Assembly: GCF_003369915.1 (NCBI RefSeq)
Contig: NC_046677.1
Location: 3,596,001-3,660,000, forward strand
Length of the DNA: 64,000 bases
DNA from: Drosophila miranda
Lineage: Eukaryota; Arthropoda; Insecta; Diptera; Drosophilidae
Reading direction: 5' to 3'
Below the pieces are notes generated by a model. The model was given only the letters and a program-made list of their open reading frames with translations, searched no databases and had not been told where the DNA came from. Below, piece after piece: positions 1 to 12,350 of the stretch (positions are counted from its first letter, which is position 1; each line of letters starts with the position of its first letter). The position numbers and the translations under genes are program-made.

Positions 1-2311
1 TACCTAAGTTAATCTGAGTACCCACTTAAATCGAGATTCTGGTGTTCGGCGATGCCACAACCTATTTGGATCCATTTGTAAAGCATACCATTAATCCAAT
101 CATCGAAGTATCTAAGGCATAAATATGAAAAACATGTTTAACCGTGGATTATTGAGCTTTCATTGTACTGTAACGGTTACAAGTCGTAAAATATGAACAA
201 CTGCAAAAACCATATAGGATCAAGTATTAACCTAATCATTTAATACGGCATCCTCCATGATAGACGTATCACGTTTGGTGGCAAAAGAAATCACCTAAAA
301 TGATGGGCTTGTTACTTCAATGACTGCCTGGAATGCTAACTGTTCTATCCTGCCAAAAACTGGAATGGGCCTACGGCTCTAAATTATGAGTAAACGCCCT
401 TGGCAGAAATTTTTACATTATAGAGCAAGTACATCAAAGATCTTGGGGACCACTTTGTACTCGACTTTATACCCGATACGCAGTACATGTATATATGTGC
501 AAATAAAGCTCAAAAGAAGCTGGCCAAGTAATCTCGGATTTGTTCCCTGATTGGACTTGGTCTAATAGAACCATGTTCATATTTGAATTCGATTCTATTC
601 AATCAATCGATTATAAAGTTGGACTTGGTCTAATTGAACCATGTTCATATTTGAGTGCGATTCCATTCAATCAATCGATTACAAAGTTCAAAATTAAAAA
701 ATTAGGCATTACCTAAACTTAAGACCACCGAAGAAATTTTTCCTCGTGAAAGAAATTTTCTTGAAGGCATTTGTCTATAATGAAATTTATAAAGAGAAAT
801 GGCTAAGTAGGAGTGAACATTTTAAGGTTTAGCCTTTAGCACTACCATGAGTTTAGTATTTGACAAATTTATTTATTTATTTGTTGGGTTTCAAAGTAAT
901 AAAAAGTTAGGCTTAGTTGTAGAATAAATCGTAAAAATATCTAAATATATGTATATACAGACGATAACGGTGTTTCTTTGAAAAGTCTTCTTTCTTGTGT
1001 TGTTTTTTTTTTGTAGTCTAGGAAGGATTTCTTCCTTCGAAATATTGCAGCAATTAAAAATCATTATGGAAATGAACAAGGGAAAACAATGTTATGATTG
1101 GTACTACGTAACACGTTTTGATTGGCATCCATAGAATTTTGTGGGTCTTTGTATAGGAAAAAATAACAAATAGATTTTATGCAAAAATCTAAACCATATA
1201 TAAAGAAAAAATAAAAAGTTACAGCATTTATTTGCTCTATATAAGTATTAATCATTTCACAACTATTAATTTGGGTTCCAGAATTCAATAAACGGAAAGC
1301 ACCAGTTACTGTTCATTCAAAATAAATTATTTGCATTATTTAGGCATTTTAAGCTTACATAGTAACTAAATTTATATATTTTGATAAGGTCCTTTGGTAT
1401 TGGAATGCAATCATTTGCATGAGTTTTAAAATAACATCAATTCTTAGTCTAGAAGTACAAAAAATGAATGCTATCATTGGTTTCATCCCAGTTTACAGGT
1501 CAGACAAAGCTTATATTGACATTAAGAAATCGACCCCAATTCTTTTTTGTGTTTCATATTTGTACATACATACATACATATATAATATAAATTATTGTGC
1601 AATTATTTGGTATTACACTAGTCAGCAGATAAATGTTATAATCGATCTCGTATAGATTTATAAACATTTTGGAGGAGCTGATTTATAGAACTTGGGTAAA
1701 ACGGTACACTGTTTTATTTGAAAAGTTTTCCAAGGATTTTCCTTTTTGAAAAATGGGTTACATAAATAATAGAAATGATTTATATTTCGTTTTTAAAGAA
1801 TAGAGTAGAACCCCAAAATATACGTTTTCAGTCAGAGGGGGTATTTTAAATAATCAGTATAGGTCCAGCTCTCCCGTTCTGATGCAATTTTTGTTACACT
1901 GCATTTGGGAGTCGCATGTATTCATCACAGATTTGCTTTCCATATTTATCGGCAAACTCGGCTAACTTCCCAAAAGCAGTGTAATAATCCATAGTATTTT
2001 TCCGTTCTGTGCGCTAATCTTCGCATGATTCCTAATCTGCAGCAATACTTCTTTGTACAACGCATTCAGCAAACCCGATAAATAATTTTGTTTTAAAATT
2101 ATAATAGTTAATAGAATCTTAAAGTCATAATATAGTATTTTCAAACATTTAAATGTTTTGACGGATGTATGATTGAATATAGACATACACGTGGGTATAA
2201 TGGCCATAACAATAGTTAGCTAAAATGTCTTTAAAAAATTGTTGCAGTTGATTATACGCCATAGGTGTGTATCTTTAAGCTGTATAAATAAGGAAAAATT
2301 AAGTAAGTGTT
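1..2311. other. AT-rich stretch without a recognisable gene
   Basis: Both strands were read and no convincing coding exon was found. Open frames here are short, low-complexity and lack splice-compatible partners. The stretch holds a 68-bp tandem duplication (listed separately) and scattered poly-A/T and CATA runs. The right end borders the 3' end of the minus-strand membrane-protein gene, so the last few hundred bases may include its 3' UTR. Confidence 0.5.
551..686. repeat. 68-bp tandem duplication, two copies
   Basis: The block starting TTGGACTTGGTCTAAT at 551 restarts at 619 and ends near 686. The two units differ at only a few positions, for example TAGAACC against TGAACC and GAATTCGATTC against GAGTGCGATTC. 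No coding potential was seen. It is a simple local duplication. Confidence 0.85.
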
Positions 2312-3380
2312 TTATATTCGTGTTATATTGATTGCATCAGTAATAGACTCCCTTCTTAACAGCTGTTTCGTATCATTTTCTATTTCAATCGGCGATATTC
2401 CTGCACTTCTGTCATTTAAATAGGGAGTATCTTCCTCTACAATTTTTTCGAGAAGTATATCACCAGAGTTATTCATACCTAAAACATAAGTTCAATAAAT
2501 AAATTGAATTAGGGATAAAAGCGAAATACGCTAACAATTACGTCCAACTATCGGTCCGTTAGATAAGTTATCCGAAGATGCGCAGTTTACGACTGCGACA
2601 TCTGTGGGCGAGTTATTGCGGCCGCTTTTTTGTAAGGCTACAGCTTTGCGAGCATGGCGCGTGGTTAGCACACCAGTTTCTACATCTCTTTCAAGGCGGT
2701 GCCCTGAAACAAATATGCATATGTATATCTTAAACAGTTAATATCAAAAAAACTATGTCTTACCAGAACGTGATCGAGTAAGCTGCCGTTGTACGTAGTC
2801 CTCGAGATCCTCCTCTTCCTTTCGACTTATGAGGCAATTCAAAACTAACAAAAATAGTCCAAGTCCAAGGGAAAATAATCCTGTGCAAGTCACCTCATTC
2901 CACCACGCAGAACTGGAGCCTGAAACAATCCGTAAAGCTCAACATATACTCGTATCTGAATATTTTGAAAATATATGTATGTATGAGTGAGTATATTACT
3001 TACTAAACACATTCCAGGACATTGTTTCATCTGGAATAATTCCTGCCCCGATAAGAAAAACTCCAAAAACAATGAACACAATACCAATATGAAGCATTCC
3101 AATACTGGTGACAACCTATTTTACAAAGAAATGCATTATACTTGTGTTATTAAAACATTACTTTCTAAAAATCAACCTGGCTGTCAAGCATTCCTGGTCC
3201 AGGCTTGGCCGCATGATGGTGATGATATTTGCGTCTCACAGACCCACTGGGTGAATGGAATGTTTCGCCACTCTCGGAGCTTTGAGTGCTATACCTCCGT
3301 TCTCGAGCTCTTTTCTGTTCATCTCTTCTTTTACGCTGGCGCTTAATAGCCATAGCAGAATGTATTCCAACCGAATGCAT
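2312..3380 (-). CDS. Two-span membrane protein of unknown function, five exons
   Basis: The model joins 3177-3380, 3004-3115, 2764-2919, 2542-2703 and 2312-2478 on the minus strand. All introns are GT-AG and the 801-nt sum stays in frame, giving 266 residues. The N-terminus is very basic (runs of RQRKRR and KRARERR), followed by a Ser-rich patch and a four-His run. Hydrophobic segments lie at about residues 74-96 and 117-141. They are separated by a short loop with two Trp, and an acidic stretch (KEEEDLED) follows the second span. The C-terminal 120 residues are polar. A basic N-terminus, two spans and a polar tail suggest a hairpin-type integral membrane protein, topology unknown. I chose the ATG at 3378-3380 because a splice acceptor (TTTGTAG) sits just upstream in what would be 5' UTR; an internal Met about nine codons on is an alternative. 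I do not recognise the family. The exon structure argues it is a real host gene. Confidence 0.7.
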
Positions 3381-3537
3381 ATTCGTCCTACAAATCGGGT
3401 AATGTTTCAAATATTTGTATTTTACTCTTGGATGTAATTTTTTTCAATTGGGAGCAAAGTGTAATAGCCTTCGTTCTTGTGTCGGTGGCACGTTTCGACA
3501 AATAGATTGTGTTGTACATTTTAAAATATTTTCAGAA

Positions 3538-4374
3538 TGGTTAAATACGGAGAGGTAAAAGTTGAACAGTTGAAAAGGAATTGTCTGAGCGGGGCTTACC
3601 GACGAGCGGCTTGAACTGCAGCCGAACTGCAGCTGCGGTTGGAAGCTGCAATGGAGAGAGAAGGCCTCAACGTCGACAAGAAAATCTATAAAAACTCAGA
3701 AGCAATTCAGCGTTTGGATGAAGAGATCAAGCAAGAGATCACACGTCTTGATGAGAGAATTCGACAAGTGGAACATCGTCTCGAAGATCGGCTCGAGGAC
3801 CGATTCCGTCGATTGGAGTTGGGTTTTCCTGTCAACAACATGACAACTGCCAAACCGAAATTCACTACACCTATTTTTGGGGGCACAACAACATTTTGCG
3901 TTTTCATGACGCGATTCGAGATGTCAGCATCGAAGAATAATTTGATGGAAGCTGACCGCGCGGCCTCTTTGGAGCTTACTTTGAAGGGTCTTGCTGCTGA
4001 TCTACTACAATCGATTCCCGACGCAGATAGATTAAATTACGAGGCTGTTAAGCGTGCCCTGGAGCGTAGATATGGAGGTGACCACAGGCGGGAAGTTCCC
4101 TTGGAGCTGAAGGGCAGGAAACAACAATACTGGGAGTCGCTTCAAGAGTTCGCGAGAAACATATAGCGACTCCCACGCCTGGCTTACAATGATGCTCAAG
4201 AGGTGTCAAGAGGTATTCAACGGAAGATGCTTCATTTGCAACCAAGCGGGTCATATGTCGCTATATACAAAAAGAACGAGAATATCGCAGGAACAAAGGC
4301 ATATACAAAAGTTGAAACCAGAGACGGCGGATCAGGTATCAGGCTTAAGCAAGAGCAAAGTCTGTCCGAACTAG
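3538..4374 (+). pseudogene. LTR-retrotransposon gag fragment (Ty3/gypsy type), frameshifted
   Basis: The main open piece starts at 3639. It encodes a charged coiled-coil stretch with repeated DER/EDR motifs, then a block (TTAKPKFTTPIFGGTTTF onward) like the capsid region of gypsy-type Gag, ending with YWESLQEFARNI and a stop at 4164. A SAP-like start (RGLPTSGL in a shifted frame near 3590) is separated by a frameshift. A zinc-knuckle relic begins at about 4235 in another frame (CFICNQAGHM). Its fourth ligand is Thr instead of Cys. There is no protease, reverse transcriptase or integrase downstream; the sequence passes directly into the CLIP-190-like segment. It is dead as a gag gene. The exact family (Osvaldo, blastopia or other) was not determined. 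Confidence 0.7.
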
Positions 4375-4389
4375 AGGGCTGCCGAGCCA

Positions 4390-5414
4390 CAGTCCCAGAT
4401 ACTAAAGGATCTTTAGCTAAGCGAAGGCTAAGGCTGGAGCTGGAGAAGCAGTCCAAAGCAAACGAAATCCTGCTGACGAACTTCGCATTACTGGGAAAAA
4501 GCCACGAATCGACCATTGGGCAAATGGAGAACTGCAAGCTCCAATCACAGTCGGACAGAAGTAAAGAGACCCTATGGACGGTCGAGGACGAGCTGAAGCG
4601 ACTGCAGCAGCAGTTGGCAGAGTCCGATGAGGAGGGCAGCATACAGCTTGCCAAGCTGGAGAAGGTCGCTGAGCTGAATGTTCAAACAAGAAAAACTGAG
4701 GCAGCTCTCATCTCCAGCCAGGCGGATATAGAGTCGAAGAACAGGATGGTGAAAACCACAAATGCGGCACTCGAGAAGATCAACAAGGACTATGCGGAAA
4801 CTCGAGCAGAGGCCTCCCAGTTGGAGGAACGTCTCCAGAAAATCTAAGAGCAGCTCCAATCCAAGCTGCAGGCAGAAAGAACTTCGTCGAGCATCCTTCA
4901 CATCAAGATGACTAAATTCAGCGAACAAATGGCCAGCAGCCAGGAGGGTCTGACCATTAAGACCGATGCCTGTGGCCAAAAGATGCTGCAGAAGAACCGC
5001 GAGATGCGGGATCTGTGCCAGCAGCTGCACTCCAGTCAAGAAGCTCTGGCCAAGCCGAAAGCGGAATCAGAGCCACGGCAAGGAGCGCTGAACGAGTCAG
5101 TCAAGAATCTGAAGAAGGAACTAGCCAAGATCCATGCCGACCAACAGCAGTTGAGCTGCGACACCAAGGAGACCATCAGGGAGCTGAAAGACCACCTAGA
5201 AATCACCAACACGGATCTCCAGCACAAGGAGAAAATGGCACTAGAAGATGCACAAAAGATCAGCGACCTAAAGACACTGGTGGAGGTTATTCATGTGGCC
5301 AATGCTACTATATCTGAAACTAATGCAGAGCTGTCCACGGTGGTGGAGGTGCTCCAGGCGAATAAGAGCGAAACGAATCACATCTTCGAGCTGTTCAAGA
5401 AACAGGGGAACTAA
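4390..5414 (+). pseudogene. CLIP-190-like coiled-coil fragment without introns
   Basis: The sequence reads as a continuous heptad-rich, Lys/Glu/Gln-rich coiled coil broken by one in-frame stop (TAA at 4845-4847) and ending with a TAA at 5412-5414. The last third (ELKDHLEITNTDLQHKEKMA, the DAQKISDLKTLVE run, then KSETNHIFELF) closely resembles, from memory, the long central coiled coil of Drosophila CLIP-190, the CLIP-170/Restin microtubule plus-end tracking protein. There are no CAP-Gly domains upstream and no zinc-knuckle tail downstream, so only an internal part is present. The lack of introns over 1 kb is consistent with a cDNA origin, although the matching part of the parent could lie in one exon. 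It is embedded between retrotransposon gag and a putative 3' LTR boundary. Codon use is GC-richer than the flanks, as expected for a recent copy of a euchromatic gene. Another long coiled-coil parent cannot be excluded. Confidence 0.6.
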
Positions 5415-5640
5415 AGCTTTTCACAATTGCGATTTTATAATCCACAAAGGAAGAAAGGAATATCGCCGAAGCTACAGACGAACAGACAACAGAAGAGCGA
5501 AACTAAAAGTGATATATCTCGAGACTGGCACTTTTCGTTGGAACATGTTCGGGACGTGCAATATTAGGCGGAGGGCAGTGTAACAAATGGAGATTAAGTA
5601 GGCACGTAAAATCCCCAGTAAAATAAAGACTCCGTTTAGT
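5415..5640 (+). other. Putative 3' end of the retroelement: purine tract and LTR start
   Basis: After the coiled-coil fragment there is about 150 bp of unassigned sequence. Then comes a purine-rich tract (GGCGGAGGGCAG, about 5567-5578) immediately followed by TGTAACA. This is the usual layout of polypurine tract plus 3' LTR start in many gypsy-type elements. An AATAAA lies about 50 bp further on (near 5621). I could not find a matching 5' LTR before 3538, so the LTR call rests on layout alone. Confidence 0.35.
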
Positions 5641-8124
5641 AAAAATAATTTATGGTTTTTAGGAAAATATTATATTAGGAAAACATTATAGTTTTACCGT
5701 TTATTACGCCTGTTTTAACGCCCAGTCAACTTTGGCTTTTCTTCCAAAACAATTTTTTTAAGTTTTTAAAAATATATAAATATATTAAGTTTCACATTGA
5801 TTTCTAGCTTAGTTCAAAAGTTATAAGCCCCTGTGCAACGTCGTATTTCGTAGCTTCAAACTGATCTGATTTCTTTCACTTCGTAGCGGATTTTTGAAGG
5901 CTCGATTATTTAAGAGCATCACGAGAAAAAGTAGCGGAATTTCTGGAGGACATTTCTGGTTCACTAGTTGCTTTCAGTTCGCACAAGTATTACCGACTGC
6001 TTGAACGAGTTTTTTACTTTTTTACTCATTACTCATGCATAAGTACTAAGTACGTCACTAAAAAGACATGTCATTGAGGATTTCCAAAGCTTTCACAGAG
6101 TAGGGATGGATTCTTGTATCGCTATGAAAATCATAAAAATTAACTGAAACCCGAAATACTAAGCGCCTTTCGAGATGAACGATGCCGAAGAGCTTACTTC
6201 AGATAAGACTGTTCGGAGCGGCAGCCGTCAATAGCTCTTAAGACATTTCAATAATCTCTTCTTATATCTTTTTTTCTAATTTTCTTGAATTGTCTATTAT
6301 GGCGCTTATCCTAAAAACAATAAGCAATACGTGCTCCACCATAGAGCTTTATACCACTTTCTACCACTAACAAGGGATCAAAATGCGACAAACACACTTG
6401 GGATCTCGTCTCTTATGGCTCAGGGGCTCTACCTTATGTGGGATGGGGAAAGTGTATTTTCTTGGCAAATATGCAACACATTTCTTTGAACACAGCCAAC
6501 TCTATGTCGTAGATCCGCAACCAAGGAAAACTTCTTCGAAAACTTTTATCCGAACCATATAGATCAGATAAACCAAAAAAACCCCTGGTTGCAGCCTGAA
6601 AACTTGAAAGATAGCACAGTGCCACGAAACGAATCTATTTGAATGTAAAATTCTAAAAATAGTCATAGGACCAGGCTCACAAACTAAAATTGGTCAAGTT
6701 GAAATTACAAATCCACTGTAGCACGGTTTAATCTAGCCGAACTAATATACATATGTACATACATATATACATATGATGTGAAATATGGTAGCAGAAGAGA
6801 TCCCCAAATGCAACGATTTTTCTTTATAAATCAAACCAAAACTGCAGCAACAAAAAAATTTCAATCTACACATGTACATATGTATGTATGTATGTATGTA
6901 CATTTGCGTTTTGGTCTTTTACAACTTACACTTTTGACCTACTTAAAGCCTTGTTCTGCTCCAGCCACACCCAAGATCAAAATATCAAATTACTAATTAA
7001 AAATTTCCAGGTCTTGGGTTTGCCAATAATTTCAACAGGTTTAACTGGGTGTTGAACTTGTTGTGTACTTATGTAGGTATGTATTAAATTAATAAACGCA
7101 GTATTCCGTAACGCAGGACACTTCTGCATGTGGATGTACTTGGACACATGTACATACATACGAATTACTAGTGAATCGCATTTATGAACCAGACGGTAAT
7201 TCCAAACACAAATACAAATACTCACAAACATAAATATAAAATTTACAATGTACTCCCAGTTTCAGTTTTAGTTTGAAAGACCCATAGCTATACACCAGTA
7301 TGAGTAGGTATGCATACACACATACATAATCGGTGGTAGTTTCACCACCCCCTTTTACAGTCCTGTGAATTGCATTCTGGCGCTTTTTCCTTTGTACCAG
7401 ATGACTTCAGCTATCCCACTATCTCACATTCGTTTATTCTCACCTTTTGTGCGTAATTTCCTTTGCCTAACAGAATGAAGAACTTTTTTTTAATTTTTGA
7501 TCAATATAATAATGCATTATACAAAACATAGCACGACAGTCCAATCACATTTTATTACCGAGTAAATAGTTAAAGTTATTATTTATATTTTATCGATTTT
7601 TGCTATGTACCGAAGTTGTGTGACCCTTTTATGTGTGATTCTGTATTTGGGCGAAATTTTTTGTTATCAAAACATACGGCTTTGACATAAAGCAGTTTTT
7701 TTTAGTTTTTTATAGAACGGAATAATTATTTGTTATATTTTTTGATTGAGTGCAATTTATTTATTTATATATATTTTATTTATAAGCAAGAACAACGGTT
7801 TATACATGACAAATATGTTTCACTTGCACTAGTGTGCATTTTTCCCCAGAACTGAAAGTGAAATATCCTTTAGTATAAAACAAACTTAAAGCTAAATAAA
7901 ATACCATTGATAAACTTCAAAGCTCTAAGAGATGTTGGTTCTTATCCGAACTTAAAGAAGCTTTACTCTCATACTCATTTAGTTCAATCAAAAACAAAAT
8001 TACATACATACATATGTCCATAAATGGTGACACTACAATTAAGAACTATTTACAACTGTGACGAATTAAAAATGAAATCTTTTATTACAAATATATAAAT
8101 ATAAAATAAGTGAATGCATACGGT
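5641..8124. other. Gene-free AT-rich spacer
   Basis: No coding region is supportable. The stretch holds several CATA/TATG microsatellites (for example 6740-6775 and 6868-6900) and homopolymer runs. The right-hand 50-100 bp form the 3' UTR of Haspin: a minus-strand AATAAA lies at about 8079. Confidence 0.5.
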
Positions 8125-10071
8125 CTAATTTAAATCAAATACTTGTTTAGCACAATGGGTGGCACTTTCAAACGAGAGTATTGTACTTTGAAACGTACTT
8201 AGCTTCTGAATGTATAGTTTGTGGAGTTTCGTATTGGCGCTCTTATAGTAAACGCCATCAATTAGTTTTGCAGTTACGTAGGAAAGCCAAAGCACGTTTG
8301 TTTTAGGGGCAAATGAAGCCCAATTGTTTCTAAAAAATATAATCAGATATGATTGTAGACTAGATAATACACAGTTTCCTTAGTCCATTACTCACTTTAG
8401 CTCATCCCGCATCAGTCGGTAAATATCATATTGATAGTCTCCTGACGCCGCAAACAGTTCCTCATCGGAAGACAGATCATTAAAATTGCAAAATTCGTCT
8501 ATAGTTATTCTTGATAGAGTGTAGTCAATGATTGTAACTTTCACCCCCTTCGAAAATACTTTCAGATCCTTGGTATGAAATTTATAAGAAATTTCCTTCT
8601 TGATAGTTGGTTCAATCAATATGTTGCCCCAATGAAGATCACGATGCTCAAATTGGCACTCTTCTTCGCCAACCGCCAGGGCCAAGATTATCTTAAAATA
8701 GTTAATATTAACCACCAGTAATAATCTAAGTATTTCTATAATCGTACCTGTTGCAATGCATAATACGACTGTTCAGCATTTACAAATTTAAAACTGGACA
8801 TGTCTTCTCCAGAAAACTTCAATTCTAAAACTATAAATAGTTGGTCATCTGCAAAAATTCTTGGATGATCATTTTCAGACTCCTTTTCCTCGTCGTAACT
8901 TTCCCAAAGTTTTATCAAATGTTCCGGGTACTTTCCTTTAACTAAAGATACCTAAAAACAGATTTAGTTATCCAAATATTATCCTAAACTTGTATTACCT
9001 TGTATATATTTGCATATCCATGAGTAGTATTATTTTTTCCTAATCTTAGGCTGCACATTTTCTTAGAAATTAAAATTTCTGGCAAAATTTGTTCAAAGGT
9101 CTTTTGCAATTCTCCGTTAACTTCAGTAGAACCTTCAATAGGTATTACCTTTAGGACAACGTCACAGTTACGCGTATCTCTTTTTTTCCGTTTCATAGTA
9201 TACTTAAACACTTCGCCATAAGCACCTTCACCTATTTTCTTGGTATTCATCATTTTTGATGGTGCATATACAACGTCAAATCGAAGCGGCTTACGCTGAT
9301 CGCAATGTTTCAGAACTTGGCTCTCATAATCAGTAATTATATTATTGCAGTCATTTAAAAATACCGATTTTCGTCCTTTAGAAGGGCTGACTTGTCTAGA
9401 TGCGCGGGCAGTGAGTAATCGGGAGTTGTCGCTTATGTTTAGAGTAGGTTCAACTACTTGCGTTCGACGCCAAGAATTAAGAGATTTTCGCCACTTTCCT
9501 GGCTGTAAAACAAGTGAAGACCGAATTCCAAGTTCGTCAGAGTTCTTTTTCGAGTTCCTAATCGTATCGATCGTATTCTTGGATTCTACTTCGAAGCATA
9601 CTCGTTTTTTTATGTGCAGTTCTACAAAGTCCTCCACACGGTCAGTATTACGGTTCAGAATCCAAGGTTTTTCAGTATTACCACCAAAGCCGTCAAGTTT
9701 CATTCCCGTGATAGGTGATATACCGCAGTCAAATAAATCATTCCCTAAACGTTTTCCAAACGGCGTTGAAATGGAGTCACAGCTTGTTCCAAACTTTTTT
9801 AAGACATCACAGCCATCTAAAATATGTTGCTCAGACCCGGCCTTCTTGTCGTTATCTAAAATACTGTGGTTGCTGTTTTCTACACTGGAATCAAGGTTAA
9901 ATGATGCTCTAACATTCGTTTTAATTATGTTGAGCAGTCGCAGTTGCCTGTATGAAATTAAAAGAATGATTGTTATGCAAGATAACTAAAAAAACACAAT
10001 TCTTACGGCCGGGGTTCCAATAACTTATCAAATGAATCTTTCCATGCTTCCTCCTGTAAAGTATCCTCCAT
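8125..10071 (-). CDS. Haspin: Haspin serine/threonine kinase (histone H3 Thr3 kinase), five exons
   Basis: The model joins 10007-10071, 8999-9947, 8748-8951, 8396-8691 and 8125-8329 on the minus strand. All introns are GT-AG; the total is 1719 nt, 572 residues. The N-terminal 250 residues are polar and unstructured. The kinase domain shows a glycine loop (IGEGAYGEVF, about residues 260-266), a VVLK lysine (about 288), the catalytic loop HRDLHWGN (422-429) and IIDYT (460-464). DYT in place of the usual DFG, and DLHWGN, are diagnostic of the Haspin family. Members phosphorylate histone H3 on Thr3 in mitosis to recruit the chromosomal passenger complex to inner centromeres. All key residues visible here are intact. 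The last exon carries the divergent C-terminal lobe and ends with a TAG at 8125. The gene sits alone between a gene-free spacer and a LINE cluster. The start is the first in-frame ATG of a short first exon. Confidence 0.93.
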
Positions 10072-10817
10072 CTGGACTAAGTTTCTATAAATCTAAAGTC
10101 TACTATTTAAATTTATCACTTCAATAGAGATGTGAAATGCATACTTCGATTATTTTATGTCTTTTTGTCGGAGCCGCCATATAAGTATTTAGATCATGAG
10201 GGTGCTCCCGTAACTGTTGAATTGATAAATCACATATCTGACAGCAAGCAATGATGGTATTCTTGAAAGTGCTTCCAATATGCTTCTGACTTTTCAGAAC
10301 AACGCCCCGCAGTTGTTTTGGTATCTACAGCGAAAAAAAACTGGAAAACAAAAAAAACTGATATTACACCAATTCTTTTCTCCGGCATTGGTGGTTTATT
10401 TGATTATTGTTCTGGTTTATGTTTGCTATCGTGAGTTTTTTCCGCGAGTTTACTATCGTTATCGAAATTAAGCAGTAACGCAAATGGAGTGGTAACGCTG
10501 GCATTAGGTTGTGTTCTAGCATTATGAAAACAGCAGATCTGTGTTTTGATGTAGGATGTAGGAGTACCATAGAAACCATAGGTTTCTTCGTCACATTCTT
10601 CTAGCAGCGTATGCATACCCACAGGGGTCTAAGAAATTCTCTAATAATATGTATATGAATATCCATTACTTACTTATGTACATTTTACCTTTTCCCCCAG
10701 GCACATTATAAGGTGCCAAAATGGCACTAGCTTTCGAATGCGTCATACAGATCTATTTAATATTTATCATGCAAATGTTATCCAAAAGAAAATTCAACAG
10801 CCTAATGACGGTGGTCA
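10072..10817. other. Upstream region of Haspin, no gene seen
   Basis: This stretch should hold the Haspin promoter (transcribed leftward) and 5' UTR. No clear core-promoter motif or coding exon was identified. Short open frames at 10280-10622 have low-complexity translations on both strands and are not credible. Confidence 0.4.
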
Positions 10818-10837
10818 AGGTTAGGTAAGGTTAGGTA
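10818..10837 (-). repeat. Degenerate TTAGG-type LINE tail
   Basis: The plus strand reads AGGTTAGGTAAGGTTAGG at the 3' terminus of the minus-strand LINE. It is the same kind of tail as on the other LOA-like copies, with one altered unit. Confidence 0.6.
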
Positions 10838-12350
10838 GAGATGGCTGCTAGGCTCGCTAAGAGTCCGTTCCATTTCGGTCAGATTCGGCCAGTTGTGGCA
10901 CCGCTTAGGGTATTCCCTTTCCTATCCAGATATTCTTAAAAGTTTACAATCTTCCTGGGCATAATGTAGGCATTTCTGATATGTCGGCTAAGAAGGGCGA
11001 GCCCAAGTATTGTTGACTTCTTCTGCTGAAAGCTGGACAGGAGCCGAACAGGTGTTCCACCGTGTCCTCCTCTCTTTTGTCTCTGTAGCTACGGCAATTG
11101 TCATTATATGGGACACCCATCCTGTTTTTCAATATACTGTTAGAAAACGTCTGCCTGGTCTGCATAGCTCAGAGTGGCGCTTCCTGTCTATGGTCGGCAA
11201 AGTTTTCCGAGTTATGCCACATCGTGGCACTAATTGCCACGTATTGTCTATTTAGCGCTTGTATTGGTTTTTTATGAGCCATATGATGCCAATGGACATA
11301 ATTGGCATTCGAATATCCTCCTTTTCTTGGAGAAGGGGGCAGAAGCAGCTAGTCTGCTATACAGTTGCCCTTAAATATCCCGGTGGCCCGAGACCCATAT
11401 GAGGCTGATAACAAATTGCTGAGCTATCTCGTGAAGAGTTTTGCCGCGTTCGAGGAAATCGTATTTTGCGATTTTATCGCATCTTGGCTGTCGCTATGAA
11501 TGTTTATCCGAGCTGCCATAACGGTAACAGCTTAAAGGAAGCTCGGAGCTTCTCTGATTAAAATGACTTCCGCTGATAAGACGCTACAGTGATCGGGGAG
11601 CCTGAAGGTGTGCCCTTTGTTTAGCTGTTCGGTGTAAATTCCTCCTCTGACCCTGTTGTCCAGCTTCAATCCATCTGTAAAGATTATAGCCCCATCTTTG
11701 CCCCCGTCTCTGTGAGGGATGATTGTATTGGAGACTGTCTCTGTGTACTCCCTTAGAACACCGTAGTCCGTTTTTGTAAGGACTGTGTGCTGCGATGCCC
11801 GTTGGTCGGAGTCTCTCAGATGTAGTCCTGCTATTTCTAGCCGTTTCATTCCTGCATTTGGTGCATCATTTGGAGTACTGGGAAGATGATGAATAGGGCA
11901 TAGGGTTCACTGAACTTTACTCCGTTGTTTGGTGATCGTCGGTTTTGATATTGCAAGCTACCACTCAGTAACTCCGTAGAGTTGCATTTATCTAACTATT
12001 GCTAGATATATCCATTGGACTATGCTTGGTTTCATGCCCCATTTTAGGCCAAGAGCGTTTTTGCATGTTTTAAGGGGTGTCATAGCATTCTTCACTCTGT
12101 CTTTGATGTTCAGATTACAATTAAGGTGAAAACCAGTCCTAACGTCCTCCAGGACCGTCTGGACTTCCGTAGTGGCACCCGGTACGACGTTATTAAAGAA
12201 CCCCCGATATCGAGAAAAAATATTAATGAGTATTCTTTGAGATGCCGAAATTTCTCTATCGGTAGGCAAGTTGTGCGCATGACAGCATCTGAAGATTTAT
12301 AGTTGTCCTCAGTAGTAGCCCGACGAGTCCCTCAAAATCTTTGAGAAGCC
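10818..12350 (-). mobile_element. Degenerate LOA/I-group LINE, 3' half
   Basis: Minus-strand fragments match the ordered C-terminal parts of the better-preserved element at 14-19 kb. They are an RT C-terminal piece (11988-12269, with GLKWGMKPSIVQWIYLAIVR), an RNase H piece (11532-11849, with IIFTDGLKLDNRVRGGIY and LPDHCSVLSAEV) and a Cys/His-bearing tail piece (10944-11165, with GVPYNDNCRSYRDKREEDTV and HLFGSCPA). They lie in different frames with several stops. The 3' end carries the TTAGG-type tail at 10818-10837. A Helentron-like repeat interrupts the element; its upstream endonuclease part resumes at 13.5-14.0 kb. Confidence 0.75.

Noticed and set aside
891..1288. Two overlapping minus-strand open frames of 62 and 74 codons
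   Set aside because: Low-complexity, AT-driven translations with no domain, no splice partner and no conserved look; background frames.
3165..3437. Plus-strand frames across 2987-3437
   Set aside because: They are antisense shadows of exons 1 and 2 of the minus-strand membrane-protein gene, whose splice sites and frame are coherent.
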